The position numbers and the translations under genes are program-made. The notes beneath the pieces are model-generated. The model made no database searches. It saw only the letters and a list, made by a program, of their open reading frames with translations, and was not told the origin of the DNA. This document shows, in pieces, positions 7,799 to 17,266 of a stretch of 64,000 bases of DNA (positions are counted from its first letter, which is position 1; the number at the start of each line of letters is the position of its first letter). Source of the stretch: Thermoleophilales bacterium (GTDB taxonomy: Bacteria > Actinomycetota > Thermoleophilia > Solirubrobacterales > 70-9); assembly GCA_020636895.1 (NCBI GenBank), contig JACJWZ010000002.1:496001-560000 (forward strand). The letters are read 5' to 3'.

Positions 7799-8824
7799 CT
7801 AGCGACGAGTCGCCGCGACGGGCTCCGTCCCCGCCGGGATCTCATCGGGGAGGTCGGCGGCGGGCAGCGCCTGCCAGGGGAAGCGCTTGCGGGCGTGGTT
7901 GATCCGGTAGGAGACGTTGCCGTGGAAGTTGAGCCAGTGCCAGGCGGCGCGGCTCATCGGCGAGAGGTCCTGGACCCAGAAGTCGTCGGCGATCGGGTCG
8001 AGGGGAGCGGGCGGGCCGAGCTCCACGTCGGCGGCGACGTGCCCCTCCCCGTCCTCCTCGCTGAGCCGGGCGAGCACCGTGCCGTCGCGGTCGCACACCT
8101 GCGACTCGCCGAGCATCGTGGTCGCCCACGCGATCCCAGGCCCGAGCGGGGTCTCGCCCCGGACCGGTCCGACGTGGGAGGCATGTGCGACCGGGACCCC
8201 GACCCGCCGGGCGACGAGTCCGGGCAGGTCCCGGCACTGCTCCTTCCAACCCGCGTTCTCCTTGGCGAAGAGCTTCGCGGCCGGGCCACCCCAGTTGCCG
8301 GGGACCGACGGCCAGCACATCCCACCCAGCACCACCCGCGCACCGCCGTCACGGGCACGGCGTGAGGTGCGGTTGCGCTCCCACTCCCAGCCGGACATGA
8401 GCGCGACGGTCGCACCGAGCGTCTCGCATTCGACGACGCCGTCGTCGTCGCCCCCGCGGTAGTAGCTGTGCTCCCAGGCGGTCGGGATGTCCTTGTCGTG
8501 GAGGTGGACCGCTCCGCTCGGCTCGGCCAGGACGTAGGTCCCGTAGGCGTGGTGACCTCTCACCGCGAGGAAGCCGCCGCCGATCACGCAGTCGAGCTCG
8601 CGGGCGAGACCGGTGAGCAGCCGGAAGGGCTGCCCGTCGACCGGCCGCGGAACGTCCTTGATCTCGCGCGCGAAGACGTTCGGCGAGCTGCACGCCTCGG
8701 GGACGAGCACGACATCGGGCGAGTGCTCGCGATGGGCGTCGCGGATCAGGTCCTCGATCCGAGCGAGATTGCGCTCCACGGCGCCGAGCTCGAGCGCGGG
8801 CTGGACGACGGCGAGGCGGGTCAT
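7799..8824 (-). CDS. carbon-nitrogen hydrolase (nitrilase) family protein with Ser at the catalytic Cys position
   Basis: Nitrilase-superfamily protein of 341 residues, an alpha-beta-beta-alpha fold that normally cleaves C-N bonds with a Glu-Lys-Cys triad. Glu43 (VLVPEACS) and Lys111 (HDKDIP) are present. The third site lies in ALMSGWEWERNRT (141-153), where relatives carry Cys before GWE; here the codon is TCC (Ser144). The fold is otherwise intact, with normal codon use and length, so this may be a pseudoenzyme or a Ser variant. The ATG overlaps the stop of the FAD oxidoreductase (ATGA at 8821-8824), so the two proteins are made together. Confidence 0.85.
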   Translation of the reverse strand: MTRLAVVQPALELGAVERNLARIEDLIRDAHREHSPDVVLVPEACSSPNVFAREIKDVPRPVDGQPFRLLTGLARELDCVIGGGFLAVRGHHAYGTYVLAEPSGAVHLHDKDIPTAWEHSYYRGGDDDGVVECETLGATVALMSGWEWERNRTSRRARDGGARVVLGGMCWPSVPGNWGGPAAKLFAKENAGWKEQCRDLPGLVARRVGVPVAHASHVGPVRGETPLGPGIAWATTMLGESQVCDRDGTVLARLSEEDGEGHVAADVELGPPAPLDPIADDFWVQDLSPMSRAAWHWLNFHGNVSYRINHARKRFPWQALPAADLPDEIPAGTEPVAATRR

Positions 8825-10272
8825 GCGCGCACCGCCTCGGGCTCGGGCGCCGGCGCCTCCGCGGCCCGCGGCGCCGGCGCCGGTGGATCGGGGAACTCGG
8901 CGCCGGGATGGTCGGAGCCGGGGATCGGGCGAGCCGGCCGGAACTCGTCGCGACGCGCCTCGCGGCGGATCAGGATGTCGCGCTTGGCCTCCGCGATGGA
9001 TCGCGCGGCGACCTCGCGGCGGGGAACGTCGGCCCGGGCGAAGGCCGAGCCGAGAGCCCGCAGCACGCGCGGGAGCGTCAGCACCTCGCTCGGCTCGCGC
9101 CCGCGGCAGAAGAGATCGGCGAGATCCGGCTCGGACCTGACGCCTCCGTGCCGCAGCACCTCCCGCAACACGGGCGAGGACGTCTCGACCCGGGTGTCGA
9201 TGTTCGCGAGGTGGTAGGCGGGCAGGCAGTGGCGGTCGCGGGCCGCCTCCCACTCCCTCGTGACCCGGTCGACCGCCGCGGGGTCGTCGAGGGCCGGCAT
9301 CACCCGCTCGGCGAGGGTCCTCCCCATCCACAACGAGTCCCTCATCCCCTGGCCGGTGACCGGGTCCTTGAAGTGGCCGGCGTCACCGGCGAGCGCCCAG
9401 CCCGGTCCGGAGGAGGCGCGGAAGAAGGCCGGCGTCGACGCCGTCGAGCGGACCTTCGAGTAGGAGGACTCGTCGACGCCGGCGAGTCGCCGGGCGAGGG
9501 CCGGGTGCTCGGCGACCTTGCGGCGCCAGTGGCCCTCCGGGTCGCGCCGGGCGTCGCTGACCTCGTCGCGGTGGCCCATGAAGAGGACGAGCAGCCGTCC
9601 GGCCGGCGTGCACGGGAACGCGTATGCGAACGAGGTGCCGTCGCGCCATTGGATGTAGGTGTCGCGGTCGGCGGGGTCGGCGCTCGGGTCGTCCATGTAG
9701 CGGAAGACGAGCCCGCGACCGTTCCGCGAGCGGCGGTACGGCGCGAAGGCCCCGACCGCGGCGGCGACGCTCGAGCGGCGCCCGTCGGCTCCGACGACGA
9801 GGCTCGCTTCGATCTCGTGCTCCTCGCCATCGCCATCGCGGTAGCGAACGCCGCTCACCCGGCCGTTCCGCCACAGCGGCGATTCGAAGGTGGAGCGCTC
9901 GCGGATCTCGGCGCCCTGCTCCCGCGCCGCCTCGACGAGGCAGACGTCCTGCATGTCGCGGGGCACGCAGACGCCGTAGTCGATCCCGTCGAACGGCCGC
10001 ATCGGCTCGACCATGCAGACGTCGCCTGCATGCAGCGCCACCCGGTGCACCTTGGTCGGGTCGAGCGCGAGGATCCGCGGCAGCGCCCCGAGGCTCGCGA
10101 GCTCGGCGACCCCGTTGGAGAAGAGGACATGGGTCGAGAGCTGATCGGAGGGGAACGACATGCGATCGAGCACGACGACCTTGCGCCCCGCCCGCGCCAA
10201 CGGCGCCGCCAGCGCGCAGCCGGCCAAGCGTGCGCCGACGACGACGACATCCGACTTCTCCACCTCGCTCAT
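8821..10272 (-). CDS. FAD-dependent oxidoreductase/monooxygenase (PHBH-like)
   Basis: Flavoprotein of 483 residues. The N-terminal Rossmann motif is VVVVGARLAGCALA (GxRxAG in place of the usual GxGxxG), followed by the Asp of VVVLDR. LVVGADGRRSSVA matches the DG motif, and GWALAGDAGHFKDPVTGQG is the GD motif that binds the FAD ribose. The C-terminal tail is Pro/Ala-rich and probably disordered. ATG 10272 is chosen over an upstream in-frame start at 10320 because AAGGAG lies just before it. It is the first gene of a two-gene operon with the nitrilase-fold protein and is divergent from a TetR gene, the usual arrangement for a ligand-induced oxidation pathway. The substrate is unknown. Confidence 0.9.
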   Translation of the reverse strand: MSEVEKSDVVVVGARLAGCALAAPLARAGRKVVVLDRMSFPSDQLSTHVLFSNGVAELASLGALPRILALDPTKVHRVALHAGDVCMVEPMRPFDGIDYGVCVPRDMQDVCLVEAAREQGAEIRERSTFESPLWRNGRVSGVRYRDGDGEEHEIEASLVVGADGRRSSVAAAVGAFAPYRRSRNGRGLVFRYMDDPSADPADRDTYIQWRDGTSFAYAFPCTPAGRLLVLFMGHRDEVSDARRDPEGHWRRKVAEHPALARRLAGVDESSYSKVRSTASTPAFFRASSGPGWALAGDAGHFKDPVTGQGMRDSLWMGRTLAERVMPALDDPAAVDRVTREWEAARDRHCLPAYHLANIDTRVETSSPVLREVLRHGGVRSEPDLADLFCRGREPSEVLTLPRVLRALGSAFARADVPRREVAARSIAEAKRDILIRREARRDEFRPARPIPGSDHPGAEFPDPPAPAPRAAEAPAPEPEAVRA

Positions 10273-10330
10273 TCTGCGCTCTCCTTCCAAGACGCGTCTG
10301 AACGGCGCCGATCCTCGCACACCTCCACCT

Positions 10331-10360
10331 TATTTGTAATGCCGTTCACTAATGAACCAA
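10331..10360. promoter_or_regulatory. divergent promoter with TetR-type operator
   Basis: The perfect inverted repeat GTTCA-CTAA-TGAAC (10344-10357) lies between the FAD oxidoreductase (start 10272, -) and the TetR gene (start 10398, +). On the minus strand TTGGTT and TACAAA are about 16 bp apart and overlap the palindrome, so a bound repressor would block that promoter. The promoter hexamers are read by eye. Confidence 0.55.
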
Positions 10361-10397
10361 CTTGCATCCTCCGGCGAAGCTGCCAAGCTTCCCGGTG

Positions 10398-11093
10398 ATG
10401 ACACCGGTCACCGAGGAGGCTGAGAGCAGGGTCGAGCGCCGCCGGACCAGAACCCGCGCCGCGCTGCTCGACGCCGCCGAGCGCGCCTTCACCACCCGCG
10501 ACTACCACGAGGTCCGGGTCGAGGAGCTCGCCGCGGCGGCCGACGTCTCCGTCGGCTCGGTCTACAACCAGTTCGACGGCAAGGCGGGGCTCTACCTGGC
10601 CGTCGCCGAGCGCGCGACGCGGCGCTTCGAGCAGTACATGGAGCGCGCCTACGAGGTCAGCGCCTCGCCGCTCGAGTGCGTGCTCGCCGGCGGCGATGCC
10701 TACCTGCGCTTTCACCTCGACCAGCCCGGATCCTTCCGGCTGATCGCCGAGACGGGCCTGGCGGACGCCGGCGCCGACGACCCCGCCGTGGCCGCCACCC
10801 GCAAGCGAATGGAGGCGGTGATGAGCAGGTTCGAAGAGCTGATCGGGACGGCGATCGAGGTCGGCGAGATCGACGCGAGCGTCGACCCGGAGCTCACCGC
10901 CCGCGTCCTCTTCGGGGCCTGGAACGGGATCATCGCGCTGAGCCTGCGCGACGACGGGCTCGGGCTCGACGAGGAGGGAATCGTCCGCGCGATCGACCAG
11001 GCTCGCCGCATCGTCCTCGCCGGCATCACCGACCTACGGCACCGCGACGCCGATGGCCGCTCGCGCGGTCGTCTGCTGCCGATCGCCGACTGA
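10398..11093 (+). CDS. TetR/AcrR family transcriptional regulator
   Basis: Ligand-responsive repressor of 231 residues. The N-terminal helix-turn-helix is typical: RAALLDAAERAF, VEELAAAADVSVGSVYNQF and GKAGLYLAV (residues about 18-65). The C-terminal ligand domain contains FRLIAETGLAD and a dimer helix near FGAWNGIIALSL. ATG 10398 is used because the upstream in-frame TTG (10362) sits in the promoter region. The palindrome in the divergent gap is its likely operator, and the FAD oxidoreductase operon its likely target. Confidence 0.92.
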   Translation: MTPVTEEAESRVERRRTRTRAALLDAAERAFTTRDYHEVRVEELAAAADVSVGSVYNQFDGKAGLYLAVAERATRRFEQYMERAYEVSASPLECVLAGGDAYLRFHLDQPGSFRLIAETGLADAGADDPAVAATRKRMEAVMSRFEELIGTAIEVGEIDASVDPELTARVLFGAWNGIIALSLRDDGLGLDEEGIVRAIDQARRIVLAGITDLRHRDADGRSRGRLLPIAD

Positions 11094-11097
11094 CGGT

Positions 11098-11274
11098 CTA
11101 GCGCGGCTCAGCGCGGCTCAGCGCATTCGCCAACTCGCCGCGTCCCGCGAGGTCCAGCTTCTGGTAGCAGTGGCGAAGGTGCGTCTCGACGGTCTTGCGG
11201 CTGGCGAAGAGCTCCTGCGCGATCTCGCGGTTCGTGCCCCCGGCCGCGGCCAGCTCCGCACGCCGAATCCTCGA
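11098..11274 (-). pseudogene. remnant of a LuxR-family regulator (C-terminal HTH only)
   Basis: Reading leftward, 58 codons ending in TAG (11098-11100) encode an almost complete LuxR DNA-binding domain: RRAELAAAGGTNREIAQ, then ELFASRKTVETHLRHCYQKL, then DLAGRGELANALSR. The conserved TNREIA, KTVETHL and YxKL positions are intact. An in-frame TGA lies at 11275-11277, and no start codon, LTPRE-type lead-in or sensor domain is upstream; the Fur promoter region begins there. This is the 3' scrap of a deleted gene of the kind with AAA/TPR sensor regions. Confidence 0.8.
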
Positions 11275-11301
11275 TCACCGATGCGAATCCTTGATCGATT
11301 C
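11264..11301. promoter_or_regulatory. putative Fur/PerR-type operator and promoter of fur-katG
   Basis: GAATC-CTTGATC-GATTC (11285-11301) is a 17-bp inverted repeat. A related half (CGAATCCTCGATC) lies just upstream at 11264-11276, giving a direct-repeat pair. TTGATC (11291) and TACAGT (11312-11317) could be -35 and -10 elements, which would place transcription initiation close to the GTG start at 11323, so the mRNA may be leaderless. Autoregulation by the downstream Fur protein is an inference. Confidence 0.55.
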
Positions 11302-11322
11302 CAATTTGGGCTACAGTGGCTC

Positions 11323-11766
11323 GTGGTGACCGAGACCGCCCAATTCGAGGAGTTGCTGCGCGCGAGCGACCTGCGCGTGACCCGCCCTCGGCTTGCGGTC
11401 CTCGACGCCGTCTACGCCCACCCCCACGCCGACACCGCCTCGATCATCGGCTTCGTCCGCGAGGACGAGGCCGGCGTCTCCCACCAGACCGTCTACAACG
11501 CGCTCAACGCCCTGACGGTGGCGGGGCTCCTGCGGCAGATCCAGCCGCCGGGCTCCGTCCCGCGATACGAGTCACGGGTCGCCGACAACCACCACCACCT
11601 CGTGTGCCGCGTGTGCGGGGCGATCGAGGACGTCGAGTGCGCCGTCGGCGACGCCCCGTGCCTGGCGGCATCGGAGGATCACGGCTACGCGGTCGACGAG
11701 GCCGAGGTCGTCTACTGGGGCACCTGCCCCGAGTGCGCGGACAGCGCAAGCCCAACGAACAGCTGA
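11323..11766 (+). CDS. furA: Fur family transcriptional repressor (FurA/PerR-like)
   Basis: Metal-dependent repressor of 147 residues. The winged-helix domain has LRVTRPRLAVLDAVYAHPHA and GVSHQTVYNALNALTVAGL; the dimerisation domain has the metal-binding NHHHLVCRVCG, and a second Cys pair CPEC near the C-terminus probably forms the structural zinc site with CRVC. There is no Shine-Dalgarno; GTGs at 11323 and 11326 are equally good starts and fit a leaderless message. It lies 26 bp upstream of katG, the arrangement of mycobacterial furA-katG, where FurA represses katG and peroxide or iron status relieves it. The symbol is assigned by this context. Confidence 0.88.
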   Translation: MVTETAQFEELLRASDLRVTRPRLAVLDAVYAHPHADTASIIGFVREDEAGVSHQTVYNALNALTVAGLLRQIQPPGSVPRYESRVADNHHHLVCRVCGAIEDVECAVGDAPCLAASEDHGYAVDEAEVVYWGTCPECADSASPTNS

Positions 11767-11792
11767 AACCAAACTAGGAAGAAAGGACCCAC

Positions 11793-14024
<2,232 letters not shown>

Positions 14025-14034
14025 GCGGAAGGAC

Positions 14035-14072
14035 GCGGGATGCGACGGCGGATCAGCGCCGTCGCGTCCCGC
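14035..14072. terminator. bidirectional terminator between katG and the PAP2 gene
   Basis: A 16-bp stem with one G-T pair (14035-14050 with 14057-14072) and a GATCAG loop lies 10 bp after the katG stop. Its right arm and loop also encode the stop and last codons (the TRRR end) of the convergent PAP2 gene. Confidence 0.7.
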
Positions 14073-14637
14073 CCCGTCCGTTGCGGATACGGTCGAGCTC
14101 ATGCGAGCTCACCTGGCTCACCACCGAGCCGAGGACGGCGCCGACCAGCGCGTCGAGCGGGTAGTGCACCCCGCTGTGGACGCGCGAGTATGCGACGACG
14201 GTGGCGAGGGCGTGCAGCGGGAGCGACGCCGCGGTCATCTCCTTCCCCGCCCCACCCGCGAACGCGAAGGCGGCGGCCGAGTGACCGGAGGGGAACGAGC
14301 GCGTCGAAGGCATGGGGACGTGGCGCAGCTCGGGCACCTCATGGGCGACCCGGTCGGGCCGCGGACGACGCCAGACCCGCTTCAGCCCGAGGTTCACCAC
14401 CGCCGAGGTGACGGCGACGGAGACGAGCCCGGAGACCGCCGCGCGGCGTCCGCGCTCACCGCCCGCGAGCGCCATCACCGTGGCGGTGCCGATCGAGAGG
14501 CGCGAGTAGTCGGCCGCGGCCGACAGGCGCGCCATTCCGGCGTCCAGGCTCGGCGTGGGCGTGCGCGCGATGGCCGCGTAGACCGCGACGTCGAGCCGCT
14601 CGATCTCCTCGGGGCGCGTCGGTGTCCGCTGCTCCAC
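14053..14637 (-). CDS. PAP2 superfamily phosphatase
   Basis: Membrane lipid or undecaprenyl-type phosphatase, 194 residues. All three signature motifs are present: KRVWRRPRPD (KX6RP), PSTRSFPSGHSAA (PSGH) and SRVHSGVHYPLDALVGA (SRX5HX3D). Hydrophobic segments flank them. GTG 14637 (VEQRTPTRPEE) is chosen over an upstream ATG at 14682, which would overlap the divergent kinase gene. It faces katG and is back to back with a diacylglycerol-kinase-like gene 20 bp away, so the pair may share a promoter region and act on the same phospholipid pool. Confidence 0.9.
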   Translation of the reverse strand: MEQRTPTRPEEIERLDVAVYAAIARTPTPSLDAGMARLSAAADYSRLSIGTATVMALAGGERGRRAAVSGLVSVAVTSAVVNLGLKRVWRRPRPDRVAHEVPELRHVPMPSTRSFPSGHSAAAFAFAGGAGKEMTAASLPLHALATVVAYSRVHSGVHYPLDALVGAVLGSVVSQVSSHELDRIRNGRGGTRRR

Positions 14638-14657
14638 GCGCCGATTCTGGCAGGAGC

Positions 14658-15953
14658 ATGAAGCGCGCAACCGCCATCGCATCGCTCGCGCTCACCGCGA
14701 CCGCCGCCGCAATCGCGGTGGGCCTCGCCGTCGCCGCGTTCCCGCTGGGGATCCTCGTGCCGATCCTGCTGGTGCTCACCGTCACGGGGCTCGGAACGGG
14801 TCTGCTGCACCGGGGGGTTCATCGCGTCGTCGGGCTGACCATCGGGGTCGTCTCCCTAATCGGCCTGCTCGCCCTGATCTTCGCCGAGGGCAGACTGCTC
14901 GAGAACACCGTCATGGTCGCCGCGGCCGTGGCCGCGCTCGTGGCGGCGAGGCGGGCCTTCACGGCCCGGGCGAAGCTACCCGCCACCTCCCCGCCCCGGC
15001 ACCCGACCCTGATCTACAACCCGCTCTCGGGCGGCGGCGCGGCCGAACGCGAGTCGTTGCCGCAGGAGGCCCGGACGCGCGGGTACGAGGTCGTTGCGCT
15101 CCGGCCGGGGGACGACCTCCGCCGGCTCGTCCGCGCCGCAGTCGAGGGCGGCGCCGACGCGCTGGCGATGGCGGGCGGCGACGGCTCGCAGGCGATCGTA
15201 GCCGCCGCCGCCGCCGAGCTCGACCTTCCCTACGCATGCATCCCGGCCGGCACCCGCAACCACTTCGCGCTCGATCTCGGCGTCGACCGCAACGACGTCG
15301 CCGGCGCCCTCGATGCGTTCGTCGATGGCGGCGAACGGCTCGTCGACCTCGCCGAGGTGAACGGCCGCGTCTTCGTCAACAACGTCTCACTCGGCCTCTA
15401 CGCCGACGCCGTGCAGCGCTCCGGCTACCGGGAGGCGAAGATCCGGACGCTGATCGATGTCCTGCCCGACGCGCTGGCGGGGGACGCCGAGAGCATGCAG
15501 CTGCGCTGGACCGGTCCCGACGGGAAGGAACGCCACGCCGCCGCGGCGATGCTCGTCTCCAACAACGCCTATCGCCTCGGCTCCCTGATCGGGGCGGGCA
15601 CGCGGCCACGGGTGGACCGCGGAACGCTGGGGCTCGTCGCCGTGGCACCCGTTACGGACATCGACGGCGACCGGCGCATGAGAGCCGGGTGGGAGGAGTG
15701 GTCCGCCCCCGTCCTCCGCGTGGACGCGAATGGCCCGGTCGCCGCTGGGATCGACGGCGAGGCGGCCGTCCTCGAGCCACCGCTCGAGTTCCGGATCCGG
15801 CCACGGGCCCTGCGGGTGCGGATCGCACACCGGCATCCTGGGACTTCCCCGTCCGCGCGAGTCCCGCAAGGATTCGGCGACGGATTGCGTTCCCTGGCGA
15901 TGATCGCCGCGGGAGCTGAGAACCAGACACACGACGAGAAGGAGCCCCGATGA
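14658..15953 (+). CDS. diacylglycerol kinase-catalytic-domain lipid kinase with N-terminal membrane segments
   Basis: Lipid kinase of 431 residues. Hydrophobic segments fill the first 100 residues (IASLALTATAAAIAVGLAVA; ILVPILLVLTVTG; VVGLTIGVVSLIGLLALI). The DAGK catalytic domain follows: PTLIYNPLSGGG (nucleotide-binding start), LAMAGGDGSQAIV with the invariant GGDGS, and IPAGTRNHFALDLG. The second lobe contains VNGRVFVNNVSLGLYADAV. ATG 14658 follows AGGAG. Its stop overlaps the start of the amphi-Trp gene (ATGA). The substrate could be diacylglycerol or another lipid alcohol. Confidence 0.88.
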   Translation: MKRATAIASLALTATAAAIAVGLAVAAFPLGILVPILLVLTVTGLGTGLLHRGVHRVVGLTIGVVSLIGLLALIFAEGRLLENTVMVAAAVAALVAARRAFTARAKLPATSPPRHPTLIYNPLSGGGAAERESLPQEARTRGYEVVALRPGDDLRRLVRAAVEGGADALAMAGGDGSQAIVAAAAAELDLPYACIPAGTRNHFALDLGVDRNDVAGALDAFVDGGERLVDLAEVNGRVFVNNVSLGLYADAVQRSGYREAKIRTLIDVLPDALAGDAESMQLRWTGPDGKERHAAAAMLVSNNAYRLGSLIGAGTRPRVDRGTLGLVAVAPVTDIDGDRRMRAGWEEWSAPVLRVDANGPVAAGIDGEAAVLEPPLEFRIRPRALRVRIAHRHPGTSPSARVPQGFGDGLRSLAMIAAGAENQTHDEKEPR

Positions 15954-16171
15954 GCAAGTTCGAGGTCGAGAAGAAGGAGAGGATCACCCGGCTCGAGGCG
16001 GCGACGCGGCTGCGGTACATCGCGACGATCCTCAGCGCCGAGGGAGAGGAGATCGAGTTCAAACGCGGCGGCATGGAGTTCAGCGTCGAGATGCCGGAGG
16101 AGATCGAGTTCAAGGTGGAGCTGGAGCTCGATGGCGACGACAACGAACTCGAGATCGAGATCACCTGGTGA
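15950..16171 (+). CDS. amphi-Trp domain-containing small protein
   Basis: Acidic protein of 73 residues matching the amphi-Trp domain family: conserved ITRLEAATRLRYIATILSAEG, then alternating Glu-rich beta strands (EIEFKRGGMEFSVEMPE, EFKVELELDG) and the terminal ITW. The role of the family is unknown. The start overlaps the lipid kinase stop by 4 bp, so the two are coupled. Confidence 0.85.
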   Translation: MSKFEVEKKERITRLEAATRLRYIATILSAEGEEIEFKRGGMEFSVEMPEEIEFKVELELDGDDNELEIEITW

Positions 16172-16238
16172 GGCCACCCGCCAAACCGACGCTCGCCGCT
16201 GACTGAGAAGCGGCGCACGCGGGTAGAGCGTCTGCATC

Positions 16239-17165
16239 ATGAGCGATTCACCCAAGCCCGATCCTTACCCCTCCCTCCGCGTCGACGACTGGGAGTCGAC
16301 GCGGGAGCTGATGCACATGTGGACGCAGGTGGTCGGCAAGATCCGGATGGCGCGCGAGCCGATGGTCAACCACTGGTGGCAGGTCACCTCCTACGTCTCC
16401 GCGCGCGGGCTGACGACGGGCGTGATCCACGACCGCGGGAGCGTCTTCGAGCTCGAGTTCGACCTCGTCGACCACGAGCTCCTGATCCGCAGCCCCGAGC
16501 ACCCGACGCAGTCGATCGAGCTGCGCACCGGATCGGTAGCGGGCTTCTACAAGGACGTGATGGCCGCGCTCGAGAGGCTCGATCACGCCGTCGAGGTCTG
16601 GCCCGTTCCGGTCGAGGTCGCGGTGGCGACGCCGTTCCTCGAGGACACCACCGAGCGCGAGTACTCGCCCGAGCACGCCCACCTGTTCTGGCGCCAGCTC
16701 GTCGCCGCCGACCGCATCCTCAAGCAGTTCCGCAGCGAGTTCGCGGGCAAGGTCAGCCCCGTGCACTTCTTCTGGGGCTCCTTCGACATGGCCGTCACCC
16801 GGTTCTCCGGCCGCGGCGCGCCCACTCACCCCGGCGGCGCGCCCAACTGCGCCGACTGGGTGATGGTCGAGGGCTACTCACATGAGCTGACGAGCTGCGG
16901 CTTCTGGCCTGGGGGCGGCGAGGAGGGCGCCTTCTACGCTTACGCGTACCCGGAGCCGGACGGCTACCGCGAGGCGACGATCAGGCCCGACCAGGCGTAC
17001 TACTTCGCCGACGCCGGTCAGTACCTCCTGCCCTACGAGGCCGTGCGAACGGCGGACAACCCGGACGCGACGCTGCTCGCGTTCCTCCGAGACACCCACC
17101 GCGCCGCCGCCGAGCGTGCCGGCTGGGACCCGTCGCTGGACTACGAGCCGACCCCCCAGGACTGA
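16239..17165 (+). CDS. DUF5996 family protein
   Basis: Conserved protein of 308 residues, widespread in actinobacteria and proteobacteria, without a known function. Recognisable family features are the start PSLRVDDWESTRELMHMW, the WWQVTSYVSARGLTT core and SPVHFFWGSFDMAVTRFSG, followed by a late HELTSCGFWPGGG block. It has no signal peptide, membrane segment or known catalytic motif. It is separated by 67 bp from the amphi-Trp gene and is probably the last gene of that group; it faces the inositol locus across a palindromic repeat. Confidence 0.85.
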   Translation: MSDSPKPDPYPSLRVDDWESTRELMHMWTQVVGKIRMAREPMVNHWWQVTSYVSARGLTTGVIHDRGSVFELEFDLVDHELLIRSPEHPTQSIELRTGSVAGFYKDVMAALERLDHAVEVWPVPVEVAVATPFLEDTTEREYSPEHAHLFWRQLVAADRILKQFRSEFAGKVSPVHFFWGSFDMAVTRFSGRGAPTHPGGAPNCADWVMVEGYSHELTSCGFWPGGGEEGAFYAYAYPEPDGYREATIRPDQAYYFADAGQYLLPYEAVRTADNPDATLLAFLRDTHRAAAERAGWDPSLDYEPTPQD

Positions 17166-17175
17166 CCAACGGCCA

Positions 17176-17214
17176 CTCAACTCGCAATCGCAGCTCCGTG
17201 AGACCAGCGATTGC
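17176..17214 (-). repeat. 39-bp palindromic repeat, copy 1 (left border of the inositol locus)
   Basis: On the minus strand this reads GCAATCGC, 14 nt, then TGCGATTGCGAGTTGAG. The same unit with the same spacing recurs at 32109-32147 on the plus strand. The arms GCAATCGC and GCGATTGC form an 8-bp stem. It lies in the gap between two genes that end towards each other (17165 and 17267), so it may also act as a terminator. Confidence 0.7.
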
Positions 17215-17266
17215 AGGTGGGTCGGCTGAACGGGGTGACTCGCGCACCGGGCGGAGCCGGCTCTCG

